Positions 55,976 to 63,941 of a DNA stretch of 64,000 bases are shown here, one piece after another. The stretch spans positions 1 to 64,000 of the forward strand of contig NZ_JYMR01000008.1 of the NCBI RefSeq assembly GCF_000938255.1. Reading direction: 5' to 3'. This DNA comes from Bradyrhizobium sp. LTSP849. GTDB lineage: Bacteria; Pseudomonadota; Alphaproteobacteria; Rhizobiales; Xanthobacteraceae. Both the position numbers and the translations under genes were made by a program. Positions within the stretch are counted from its first letter, which is position 1. Every line of letters begins with the position of its first letter. The notes beneath the pieces are model-generated. The model did not search any database, was not told the DNA's origin, and saw only the letters and a program-made list of their open reading frames with translations.

Positions 55976-56019
55976 GATATGTCGGCTTTGTAGATACGCC
56001 ATTCGGAACGTGCCGAGGT

Positions 56020-56442
56020 CTAGCACCAGCGGCAGCGACCCCACGATGCACAGCAACCGGCGCATGATACGACGGCGCATCCCACCACACCAACGGCGCA
56101 GCCTCGGCAACCGACGCCACATCGGCAGCCCCGGCAGCCGCGACAGCCTCCGCAGCCGCGACAGCCGCCGCAGCCGCGCCAGGCGACTTGCACGCGACCA
56201 CTGAGGTCTTCCTTGTCGAAGAGATGGAAGGTGGCGAGACTGACGTCGGCCATTTCCTCTTCACCGAACGTGATGGCCTGACCCGGTCCAAAGTGCGGTG
56301 ATTGGTGTACGTCGGGTGTCGGCACGGCGGACGCCAATGCGCTTCCCGCCAGCGAAAACGTCAGCCCTGCGGCTCCGAGCGCCGGTACGGCGACTTTAGT
56401 GACGCGCTTCTTCCCTTTAGACATTTGTTTCGCCTGCCGCAT
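56020..56442 (-). CDS. TOMM (azole peptide) precursor with Cys-rich core
   Basis: A 140-residue precursor. The ATG at 56442 has GGAGG at 7-base spacing, which settles the start within a longer open frame. Residues 1-39 look like a Sec signal: basic n-region (KGKKRVTK), hydrophobic VAVPALGAAGLTFSLAG and an ALASA cleavage-like site. Residues 40-82 are polar/acidic with EEEMADVSLATFHLFDKED, the probable recognition segment. Residues 91-140 hold 15 Cys (91, 94, 97, 100, 103, 106, 108, 112, 115, 122, 127, 130, 131, 137, 140), many Gly and Arg, two Ser, no Thr, starting WRGCGGCRGC and ending GRCRWC. It lies upstream of the cyclodehydratase and dehydrogenase. I know no characterised product with this core. 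Confidence 0.88.
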   Translation of the reverse strand: MRQAKQMSKGKKRVTKVAVPALGAAGLTFSLAGSALASAVPTPDVHQSPHFGPGQAITFGEEEMADVSLATFHLFDKEDLSGRVQVAWRGCGGCRGCGGCRGCRGCRCGVGCRGCAVGVVGCAVVSCAGCCASWGRCRWC

Positions 56443-56680
56443 GGTCGAACCTCCGAGCATTGCAAGAAACGTCCCCGTCGCGCTAAGTCTACGCCTTGGA
56501 TATAGCGCAATCAACGCTCGCGCGCATTAAAACATCTCGTTGCGCGTTCAGCATGCATTCATCTTCATGAACAGAATCGGCGCGCCTCGTTGACAGAATG
56601 CATCGACGATCCGCACAGTGTGTGCGCGTGCAGCTTGGTGCAGTGCCGCAATCGCATCCAGGCTTGAAGGGGAGATCGGC

Positions 56681-57550
56681 GTGGCGGATCAACGCGGACG
56701 TTTCGCTTGGTACGAACTCATGACCACGGATGTCGCGGCGGCAGGCGCGTTTTATCGGAAGACCGTCGGTTGGAGTATGAAGGACGAATCGACTCCGGAC
56801 ATGCCTTACACGGTGCTTCGGAGCGACGGCGCTCCGCTGGGCGGGCTTATGGATATCCCGGAAGAGGGGCGGAAATCCGGAGCCACGCCGAGATGGATGG
56901 CTTACGTCGCGGTCGACGATCTGGACGGGACTGCCGTGCAGATCAGGCGGCTCGGGGGCACGATCTTTGTGCCGCCGACCGACACCAATATTGGCCGCAT
57001 AGCAGTCGTTGCCGATCCACAGAACGCGACGTTCGGGCTGATCAAAACACCGACATATGGCCGAGGGAAACCGGGCCGGCTGGACGCGCCGGGGCACGTT
57101 GGCTGGCATGAGCTAATGGCCGCCGACCGGACCGTGATCTTCGATTTCTACAGCGAGCTGTTCGGTTGGCAGAAGGCCGACGCTCAAACAGATTCGGCGG
57201 ACTTGTATCAATTGTTCTCGGCGGGTGGGCAGACCGTCGGCGGCGTGCTCACCAAAGTCCCGAGCGTGGCTCAGCCGAGCTGGCTGCATTACTTCAATGT
57301 CGAGGACATCGGCGCTGCGACGAAGCAGGTGAACGCTGGCGGGGGCCGCATTCTCCAGGGGCCGCTCGAATTACCCGATGGCTGCTGGATCGCGCGATGC
57401 GTCGATCCCCAGGGCGCCCTGTTTGCATTGCAGGGTGCGCGAGGTCCCGCAGGCATCGAGCCGGCCTCGGCCTCGGAAGTCGGGTGGTCCGCCAAGTGGG
57501 GCGGCATTGCCTCGCAGGGGAGAGTTGTGCTGCCCAAGCCGAAGCGCTAG
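56681..57550 (+). CDS. Two-domain VOC (glyoxalase/bleomycin-resistance fold) protein
   Basis: A 289-residue protein of two VOC repeats: GRFAWYELMTTDVAAAGAFYRKTVGW (domain 1) and GHVGWHELMAADRTVIFDFYSELFGW (domain 2), each closing with ADPQNATFGLI or VDPQGALFALQ. GTG at 56681 has AAGGGGAG 6 bases upstream. Similar proteins are annotated as hydroxylases or lyases, and VOC proteins can also sequester antibiotics. It is divergent from the azole-peptide precursor, with 238 bases between the starts. Confidence 0.82.
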   Translation: MADQRGRFAWYELMTTDVAAAGAFYRKTVGWSMKDESTPDMPYTVLRSDGAPLGGLMDIPEEGRKSGATPRWMAYVAVDDLDGTAVQIRRLGGTIFVPPTDTNIGRIAVVADPQNATFGLIKTPTYGRGKPGRLDAPGHVGWHELMAADRTVIFDFYSELFGWQKADAQTDSADLYQLFSAGGQTVGGVLTKVPSVAQPSWLHYFNVEDIGAATKQVNAGGGRILQGPLELPDGCWIARCVDPQGALFALQGARGPAGIEPASASEVGWSAKWGGIASQGRVVLPKPKR

Positions 57551-57747
57551 CTGCGGCGTCTGTCCGGCGCTGACGCGACCTTGGCTATGGGCCGCGCCGG
57601 GAGCAGGGGAGGCCTGCGAAAGGCCGATCCGGCCCCGTCCGGGCCAAGTTCCCGTTGCGCCTGGCCACCCCGTGCGCTATCCGGCCGGAAAGGCCTGAGG
57701 CGGCTCGATTTTCCCGCCCGGCTGACCCAACCAGGACGGAAACCGCC

Positions 57748-59598
57748 ATGCCAGCCTATCGCTCCCGCACCACCACCCACGGCCGCAACATGGCGGGCGC
57801 CCGCGGCCTCTGGCGCGCGACAGGCATGAAGGACGGCGACTTCGGCAAGCCTATCATCGCGGTCGTCAACTCCTTCACCCAGTTCGTGCCCGGCCACGTC
57901 CACCTCAAGGATCTCGGTCAGCTCGTGGCGCGCGAGATCGAGCAGGCCGGTGGCGTCGCCAAGGAGTTCAACACCATCGCGGTCGACGACGGCATCGCCA
58001 TGGGCCATGACGGCATGCTCTACAGCCTGCCGTCGCGCGAGCTGATCGCCGACAGCGTCGAGTACATGGTCAACGCGCATTGCGCCGACGGCATGGTTTG
58101 TATCTCCAATTGCGACAAGATCACGCCCGGCATGCTGATGGCCGCGCTGCGCCTCAACATCCCCGCGGTGTTCGTCTCGGGCGGCCCGATGGAGGCCGGC
58201 AAGGTCACGCTCCAGGGCAAGACCAAGGCGGTTGACCTGATCGATGCCATGGTGGCCGCCGCCGACTCCAAGGTCAGCGACGAGGACGTCAAGGTGATCG
58301 AGCGCTCGGCGTGCCCGACCTGCGGCTCGTGCTCGGGCATGTTCACGGCGAATTCGATGAACTGCCTGACCGAGGCGCTGGGTCTTGCGCTGCCTGGCAA
58401 CGGCACGGTGGTGGCGACCCATGCCGATCGCAAGCGACTGTTCCTCGAAGCCGGCCACACCATCGTCGATATCGTGCGCCGTTACTACGAGCAGGACGAC
58501 GCCTCCGTGCTGCCGCGCAACGTCGCGAACTTCAAGGCGTTCGAGAACGCGATGACGCTCGACATCGCAATGGGCGGCTCGACCAACACGGTGCTGCATC
58601 TGCTCGCCGCTGCCCATGAAGGCGAAGTCGAGTTCACGATGCAGGATATCGACCGCCTGTCGCGCCGCGTGCCCGTGCTCTGCAAGGTCGCCCCCTCGGT
58701 CGCCGACGTGCATGTCGAGGACGTGCATCGCGCCGGCGGCATCATGGGCATTCTGGGCGAGCTCGATCGCGCCGGCCTGATCGACACGTCGGTCTCGACC
58801 GTGCATGCGCCGACCATGAACGATGCGCTGGAGCGCTGGGACGTCAAGCGCTCCAAGAGCGAAACGGTCCGCACCTTTTTCCGTGCCTCGCCCGGCGGAA
58901 TTCCGACCCAGGTCGCCTTCAGCCAGGAGCGCCGCTACGACGAGCTCGATACCGATCGCGAGAAGGGCGTTGTCCGCAATCTCGAGCACGCCTTCAGCAA
59001 GGACGGCGGCCTCGCCGTGCTCTACGGCAACCTCGCGCAGGACGGCTGTATCGTGAAGACCGCCGGCGTCGACGCCTCGATCCTGAAATTCGCAGGCCCC
59101 GCCCGTGTGTTTGAGAGCCAGGACGCGGCCGTTGAGGGCATTTTAGGCGGCAAGGTCGTCGCCGGTGAGATCGTGGTCATCATCTACGAAGGCCCGCGCG
59201 GTGGCCCTGGGATGCAGGAGATGCTGTATCCGACCAGCTATCTGAAATCGATGGGCCTGGGCAAAGCCTGCGCGCTCGTCACCGACGGCCGCTTCTCCGG
59301 CGGCTCGTCCGGCCTGTCGATCGGCCATCTGTCGCCGGAAGCCGCCGAAGGCGGCAACATCGGCCTCGTGCGCACCGGCGATCGCATCGCAATCGACATT
59401 CCGAACCGCAGCATCAGCCTGGAGGTCTCCGACGAGGAGCTCGCCAAGCGCCGCGCCGCGGAAGAGGCGAAGGGCGATACCGCCTGGCAGGCGATTGGCC
59501 GCAAGCGCAATGTCTCCACCGCACTCCAGGCGTATGCCGCGCTCACGACCAGCGCCGCGCGCGGCGCGGTGCGCGAAGTGAAGCGGCGCTCGAAGTAA
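57748..59598 (+). CDS. ilvD: Dihydroxy-acid dehydratase
   Basis: A 616-residue iron-sulfur enzyme of branched-chain amino-acid synthesis (EC 4.2.1.9). Start [26 protein letters not shown]; cluster Cys in [12 protein letters not shown] and [38 protein letters not shown] near the end. Converts dihydroxy-isovalerate and dihydroxy-methylvalerate to their keto acids. The 200 bases upstream show no Ile/Leu/Val leader peptide. A hairpin without T-run (GGCGTGA/TCACGCC, 59613-59641) follows the stop. Confidence 0.96.
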   Translation: MPAYRSRTTTHGRNMAGARGLWRATGMKDGDFGKPIIAVVNSFTQFVPGHVHLKDLGQLVAREIEQAGGVAKEFNTIAVDDGIAMGHDGMLYSLPSRELIADSVEYMVNAHCADGMVCISNCDKITPGMLMAALRLNIPAVFVSGGPMEAGKVTLQGKTKAVDLIDAMVAAADSKVSDEDVKVIERSACPTCGSCSGMFTANSMNCLTEALGLALPGNGTVVATHADRKRLFLEAGHTIVDIVRRYYEQDDASVLPRNVANFKAFENAMTLDIAMGGSTNTVLHLLAAAHEGEVEFTMQDIDRLSRRVPVLCKVAPSVADVHVEDVHRAGGIMGILGELDRAGLIDTSVSTVHAPTMNDALERWDVKRSKSETVRTFFRASPGGIPTQVAFSQERRYDELDTDREKGVVRNLEHAFSKDGGLAVLYGNLAQDGCIVKTAGVDASILKFAGPARVFESQDAAVEGILGGKVVAGEIVVIIYEGPRGGPGMQEMLYPTSYLKSMGLGKACALVTDGRFSGGSSGLSIGHLSPEAAEGGNIGLVRTGDRIAIDIPNRSISLEVSDEELAKRRAAEEAKGDTAWQAIGRKRNVSTALQAYAALTTSAARGAVREVKRRSK

Positions 59599-59791
59599 AT
59601 GTGTCCTGCGCGGGCGTGATCGCGGTTGTCGCGGTCACGCCTCACGCATGGTCAACAAGTTCTTAGCGACCGGCAAAAATCGGTCGCTCGCATTAAGGAT
59701 GCCCCGACGAACTTCGGCAGCCCGGGATTTCGCGGCGTATACTGCGCGCGACCTTCGCAAATCCATTTCGGGCAACTGGGGCGCCACCACA

Positions 59792-60166
59792 ATGTCTCGT
59801 ACTCTTGCTGTCGTTTTCTCAACGCTCGTCGCCGCGATTTCGATGACGAATGCTGCCTCCGCGGGCTGCTACAATTGCTATACGCCGCCGCCGTGCACGA
59901 CCTGCTACCAGCAGCAATATGTGCAGCCGCAATACCGCACCATCGATGAGACCGTGATGGTGTCGCCCGGCGCCACGGTCGCGCATCGCGCGCCCGCGCA
60001 GTATCGCACCGTGATGGTCCCGCAGACCGTGATGGTGGCGCCGCCGAGCGTCCAGTACGAGCGTATCCCGCCGCAATACGCCACGCGCCAACGCGTCGAG
60101 ATGGTCTCGCCCGGCTATTCCTATTACGCCCCGGTCGCCCCGAGCTGCGGAAACTGCGGCTACTGA
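59792..60166 (+). CDS. Small secreted Cys/Tyr-rich protein
   Basis: A 124-residue protein with signal peptide (LAVVFSTLVAAISMTNAASA). The mature N-terminus is GCYNCYTPPPCTTCYQQQY and the C-terminus GNCGY, giving seven Cys in two clusters around a Val/Pro/Tyr-rich stretch with repeated RTVMVPQTVMV-type units. Possibly disulfide-linked or metal-binding in the periplasm. Start at ATG 59792. A good terminator follows. Confidence 0.7.
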   Translation: MSRTLAVVFSTLVAAISMTNAASAGCYNCYTPPPCTTCYQQQYVQPQYRTIDETVMVSPGATVAHRAPAQYRTVMVPQTVMVAPPSVQYERIPPQYATRQRVEMVSPGYSYYAPVAPSCGNCGY

Positions 60167-60191
60167 AAACAGCGCAACGAAGAAAACTTCG

Positions 60192-60226
60192 CGCGGTGCT
60201 CCTCACGGGGCGCCGCGTTTTCTTTT
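60192..60226 (+). terminator. Rho-independent terminator
   Basis: Stem CGCGGTGCT / GGCGCCGCG (two G-T pairs) followed by TTTTCTTTT, 26 bases after the secreted-protein stop. The rest of the gap to 60489 shows no gene. Confidence 0.8.
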
Positions 60227-60489
60227 GCGGGCAGCCAAACGAGGCCCGGAAATGGAGGCTAATCCAACCGGACCTCGCAACCAGCGATGCCCTGGGAGGT
60301 GTCGCCAGTGTCTGGGATTGCTGAGGGACGGCCGCTGCTGGTGCGGCCGGCATGTTGCCCAAGCTAGAGATGCAGCCTGACGCTCACCTGACAGACCGGG
60401 TTCGGCGAAGGGGGCAGGTTGGAGCGAGGCCCCCAACTTCGCGTTGCCTTGCGCCACCGACTGCGTTAAGCGACAGCCATTCCGAGCTT

Positions 60490-60579
60490 GGAAGGGTGGC
60501 CGAGTGGTTTAAGGCACCGGTCTTGAAAACCGGCGTGCCCGAAAGGGTACCGTGGGTTCGAATCCCACCCCTTCCGCCA
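60490..60579 (+). tRNA. tRNA-Ser (anticodon UGA)
   Basis: 90 nucleotides including encoded CCA. Acceptor GGAAGGG / CCCTTCC, D-loop GTGGTTTAAGGC, anticodon loop CTTGAAAA with TGA, a long class-II variable arm (GTGCCCGAAAGGGTAC), T-loop GTTCGAATC. Reads UCN-type serine codons. Confidence 0.97.
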
Positions 60580-60664
60580 GTATGCTGCTCACCGCTCCGT
60601 CCAATTGTTGGCGCTAATGCGTTGAGGCAATTGCGTTTTTCCTGAGCAAAGCGATTGCCATTGG

Positions 60665-60680
60665 CTTGACATGGATCAAG
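60665..60680 (+). promoter_or_regulatory. FixK/FNR-type box upstream of the AI-2E family gene
   Basis: CTTGACATGGATCAAG fits TTGA-N6-TCAA. With usual FixK spacing (about 41 bases) transcription would start near 60714, so the coding start must be downstream. Confidence 0.7.
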
Positions 60681-60749
60681 CCTGCCGCTCAAGACGAGCC
60701 GTTAGACTCCGCGAGAGTTTGCCGTGCGTCGAGAGTCAGGCCTCAAGCC

Positions 60750-61817
60750 TTGAGAACACTTCGCCAACTCCTGCCCGCCGAAGGCATCATTCAGCTCGTG
60801 ATCCGGCTAGGATTGCTGGCGCTGCTGATCTTTTGGACGTTTCTGATCATCCAGCCGTTCGTGCCGATCCTGACCTGGAGCGCGGTGCTGGCGGTGGCGT
60901 TCTATCCGGCCTTCAGCTGGGTCGCCAAGCGCCTCGGTGGCCGCCCACGCTTGGCCGCGGCCATCCTCACCCTCGTCACGCTCGGCATTATCATCGGTCC
61001 TGTTGCCTGGCTAGGCGTCAGCGCAGTCGAAGGGATCAGGGATATCGCGAGCCAGATCGGCACCGGCGATCTCGTGCTTCAGGCCGCGCCCGAGCGGATC
61101 AAGGACTGGCCGGTGATCGGTCCGCAGCTCTACGATCTCTGGAACCAAGCCTACACGAACGTTCGCGCCATTCTGCGCGAGGCGGCGCCGTATCTCAAAC
61201 CGCTTGCAGGGATGATGCTGTCGTTCGCCGGCGATGCCGGCCTCGGTACCCTTCAGTTCCTGCTGTCGGTGTTCGTCGCCGGCTTCCTCCTCCCGTACGG
61301 ACCGCAGCTTGTTGCCGCCGTTCGCGGCTTCCTGTTCCGCATCGTGCCGGAGCAAAGCGAGCATTTTCTGGAGCTGGCCGGCGCAACCATCCGCGCTGTG
61401 TCGCAGGGCGTCATTGGAGTCGCGATCTTGCAGTCGCTGTTGGCCGGCATCGGCTTCAAGCTCGCAGGCGTCCCGAGTGCTGGCCTGCTTGCATTCGTCG
61501 CACTGTTGCTGTCGATCGTGCAGATCGGCCCCTTCCTCGTTCTCCTTCCTGTGATCATCTGGATCTGGACAGCGAAGGATGTCACCACGGCATTGCTTCT
61601 CACCGCGTTCTTCATCGCTGTCGGCCTCCTCGACAACATCCTGAAGCCGCTCGTGATGGGACGTGGCCTGACGACGCCGACGCTCGTGATCCTGATCGGG
61701 GTCATCGGCGGAACGCTCGCACATGGGATCATCGGTCTCTTTATCGGGCCGATCATCCTGTCGGTTGCCTGGGAACTGGCGGCGGCGTGGATCCGGATCG
61801 AGCGTGCCACGGCTTGA
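60750..61817 (+). CDS. AI-2E (PerM) family membrane protein
   Basis: About 355 residues with seven to eight helices: ALLIFWTFLIIQPFVPILTWSAVLAVAFYPAF at the N-terminus, a central soluble helical part, then GVIGVAILQSLLAGIGFKLAGVPSAGLLAF and LDNILKPLVMGRG, the family signature. Members include the AI-2 exporter TqsA and Na+/H+ antiporters, so the substrate is open. No in-frame ATG exists near the start; TTG 60750 is chosen because the alternative TTG at 60666 lies inside the FixK box. Confidence 0.8.
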   Translation: MRTLRQLLPAEGIIQLVIRLGLLALLIFWTFLIIQPFVPILTWSAVLAVAFYPAFSWVAKRLGGRPRLAAAILTLVTLGIIIGPVAWLGVSAVEGIRDIASQIGTGDLVLQAAPERIKDWPVIGPQLYDLWNQAYTNVRAILREAAPYLKPLAGMMLSFAGDAGLGTLQFLLSVFVAGFLLPYGPQLVAAVRGFLFRIVPEQSEHFLELAGATIRAVSQGVIGVAILQSLLAGIGFKLAGVPSAGLLAFVALLLSIVQIGPFLVLLPVIIWIWTAKDVTTALLLTAFFIAVGLLDNILKPLVMGRGLTTPTLVILIGVIGGTLAHGIIGLFIGPIILSVAWELAAAWIRIERATA

Positions 61818-61848
61818 ATGCGCGCGCATCACGGACACCTGTCGCACC

Positions 61849-61864
61849 TTTGACATAAGTCAAA
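61849..61864 (+). promoter_or_regulatory. FixK/FNR-type box upstream of the acetate-kinase remnant
   Basis: TTTGACATAAGTCAAA is a near-perfect 16-bp palindrome with core TTGA-N6-TCAA. Expected transcription start near 61898, upstream of the gene at 62013. Confidence 0.75.
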
Positions 61865-62012
61865 CCCTGAACTTCTCACGCGCCTTGAGTGCGAGAAGGT
61901 GAGGTGTGACCTCGGGCATGTCGATGGATCATCAGGCGCCGCAGAGTGATTGCGCACTCAGACAAGTGTCCTCGGTGGCCGGCCGGGTGCTCCTGGTTGG
62001 TGATTGACCGCC

Positions 62013-62573
62013 ATGGACTCAATCCTCGCTATCGATGCCGATGTGGCGGGGGTGAGCTTCGAGCTCTTCTCCGTGCAAGGCGAGGGGAGGCTGGAACAGC
62101 AAATCAAGGGAAGGCTTGGCGGATTGGGCAGCTGTCCGCGCCTTAAGGCGCACCGAATGAACGGAGATTCGTTGGCGCATCGCGTTTACCGCAGTGACGA
62201 TGTCGGTGATGTCGCGGCGGCATTCACGGTCGTCGACGCATGGCTTCGGGACGAACTGGGGGTCGAGCCGCTGGCCGTGGGACATCGCCTCGCTCACGCC
62301 GGGCCGAACGACGCTCAACCGGTCTTGATTGATGACGCCGTGATGGTTCGACTGGAGCAGTTGGTCGCTTTGGCGCCGTTGCGTCTGCCGCATAATCTCG
62401 CGCCGATCCGTTCTATGCGCGCCAATCATCCGGCGCTGGTGCAAGTCGCCTGCTTCGACAGTGCGTTTCATCTCAGCCGAGCGGCTGGAAGCGATGGCCA
62501 ACCCTACGATGATGAACTTGCGATCGCGCGGCATACGTTGGCGTTCTTGCTGAACGGGCCGTCGTCGCGCTGA
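62013..62573 (+). pseudogene. Acetate kinase with large internal deletion
   Basis: A 186-residue frame related to acetate kinase (normally about 400). The N-terminal part is recognisable: ILAIDADVAGVSFELFS, AVGHRLAHAG, LAPLRLPHNLAPIRSM and VACFDSAFHLS. Directly afterwards it jumps to DDELAIARHTLAFL, which resembles the last residues of AckA. About 200 residues, with most of the ATP-binding lobe and active-site Asp/Arg/Glu, are absent, yet the frame is open. The phosphate motif NxGSSS is also changed. Enzyme activity is very unlikely; a remnant or a repurposed short protein. A FixK box lies upstream. Confidence 0.7.
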
Positions 62574-62610
62574 CGCAGGTCCCTGAAGCTGAAAAACTGG
62601 TCGGTCCTTT

Positions 62611-63060
62611 ATGCTGCTTCAGTTCCTCGTCGGCGCGCTGGTCAGTATGACTAATATCGGAATCCATGCCCTGGTGACCGTCGTCGCCGTTTCGATTGCG
62701 CGCGGCGCAAGCGCAGGCCTTCGGCAAACGGAGAGACCAAGATTGCATCTGATGGGCGTGATGATCGCAACGGCTGCAGTATTGCAGGTCGCGCACACAC
62801 TGGAAATCCTGGCATGGGCCTGGACGTACGGCATCATCCAGGCCGCGGCACCCGGCAGCGAGCTGCTCTATTTCGCTTTCGTCAACTACACCACGCTCGG
62901 CTACGGCGATATCACACCAGTACGCGAATGGCGGCTCATCGGCCCGCTGACCGCCATGAACGGCGTGCTGCTGTTCGGCTGGTCGGCCGCCATCCTGTTC
63001 GAGGTTTTGCGTAAGACACTCGAACACCTCGGCGTGACCGAAGCGCCGGGCCTCAAATGA
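62611..63060 (+). CDS. Two-helix potassium channel-like protein
   Basis: A 149-residue inner-membrane protein. Filter sequence VNYTTLGYGDITP between hydrophobic helices, with two more hydrophobic segments before. No cytoplasmic RCK or cyclic-nucleotide domain. TLGYGD is the K+ selectivity filter. It starts 38 bases after the acetate-kinase remnant and may share its FixK promoter. Confidence 0.85.
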   Translation: MLLQFLVGALVSMTNIGIHALVTVVAVSIARGASAGLRQTERPRLHLMGVMIATAAVLQVAHTLEILAWAWTYGIIQAAAPGSELLYFAFVNYTTLGYGDITPVREWRLIGPLTAMNGVLLFGWSAAILFEVLRKTLEHLGVTEAPGLK

Positions 63061-63096
63061 TCCCGATGGGACGAACGGTATCCCGCAGAGGCAAAT

Positions 63097-63186
63097 TCAC
63101 CTCAGGAAAAGGATGATCGCCGTGAACGCGACGGGCAGGGCCCCGATGACGACGACGGTGATCCGGAATGCGATCTCGTTCCACAT
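63097..63186 (-). CDS. Possible 29-residue membrane peptide
   Basis: ATG at 63184-63186, stop at 63097-63099. The product is one hydrophobic helix: WNEIAFRITVVVIGALPVAF then TAIILFLR. The neat helix with charged ends suggests a real small protein, but there is no good ribosome site and it is very short. Confidence 0.35.
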   Translation of the reverse strand: MWNEIAFRITVVVIGALPVAFTAIILFLR

Positions 63187-63257
63187 GGAGCGAGGCTAAC
63201 ATTGGATTGAGCCGATGTGATGTGCAGTTTGTGCCATTCGCCAACAGTGAAGGCTGC

Positions 63258-63941
63258 TCAAGACTGCAAATCAAGGCTCGCGAGCTTCAGCCGGTCCAGC
63301 AGCACGATCTGGCGCTGGTTGTTGCCGATGAAGCCGAGCACGCCGAACTCGTGCAGCCGCGACAACGCACGGGACACGGTCTCCAATGTCAGGCCGAGAT
63401 AGTCGGCGATATCGCGGCGCGACATCGGCAGCGCCATGACGCCGGCGGCGGTCAACCGTTTGTCCATCTCGAGCAGGAAGGCGGCAACCCGCTCCAGCGA
63501 GGTCTTGCGTCCCAGCAGCAGCATGTGATCTTCGGCGTGCTGCAAATTGGTCGTGGTCATGCCGAGCAGGTTCTTGGCGACCATGGCATCGCTCTCGGCC
63601 ACCAGTTCGAGGCTTTGCCGCCTGATCAGGCGAACGGTGGTGTCGACGATCGCCTCCGCCGTGAAACGGTGTGCGCCGCCGTTCTCAAGCCCGAAAATGT
63701 CGCCGGCGAGATGAAACGCGCCGATCTGACGCCGTCCGTCGGTCAGCAGCTTGTAGCTCCGCACCGCACCAAACTTGACCTGATAGACGTACTCGGCAGG
63801 CTCCTTCTCGCCGTAGACCTCGGTGCCCTTCTTGTAGGTGAATTCGCTCAAACTCACGATGGGATTTGACGCGCTGGTCATTCCGAAGTCGCGGAGAGAA
63901 TTGGGGCGCGGTGACTGGTCGGTTGCGATGCGCACAAACAT
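63258..63941 (-). CDS. Crp/Fnr family regulator, FixK-like
   Basis: A 227-residue regulator. N-terminal cyclic-nucleotide-like barrel (VKFGAVRSYKLLTDGRRQIGAFHLAGDIFGLE), dimer helix, and C-terminal HTH with MSRRDIADYLGLTLETVSRALSRL, the recognition helix E-TVSR that reads TTGA half-sites. No cysteine occurs anywhere, so it has neither the FNR iron-sulfur cluster nor the redox Cys of FixK2. ATG 63941 has GAGGAG 8 bases upstream; the longer frame to 63956 starts inside that site. It probably binds the FixK boxes at 60665 and 61849, or competes for them. Confidence 0.88.
   Translation of the reverse strand: MFVRIATDQSPRPNSLRDFGMTSASNPIVSLSEFTYKKGTEVYGEKEPAEYVYQVKFGAVRSYKLLTDGRRQIGAFHLAGDIFGLENGGAHRFTAEAIVDTTVRLIRRQSLELVAESDAMVAKNLLGMTTTNLQHAEDHMLLLGRKTSLERVAAFLLEMDKRLTAAGVMALPMSRRDIADYLGLTLETVSRALSRLHEFGVLGFIGNNQRQIVLLDRLKLASLDLQS

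Noticed and set aside
56443..56514. 24-residue N-terminal extension of the azole-peptide precursor
   Set aside because: The ATG at 56442 has a GGAGG at ideal spacing, and the extension would cover that site.
57551..57747. Search for an Ile/Leu/Val leader peptide before ilvD
   Set aside because: No short ORF with runs of branched-chain codons and no terminator-like stem with T-run.
60666..60749. 28-residue N-terminal extension of the AI-2E family protein from TTG 60666
   Set aside because: The TTG is part of the FixK box, upstream of the expected transcription start.
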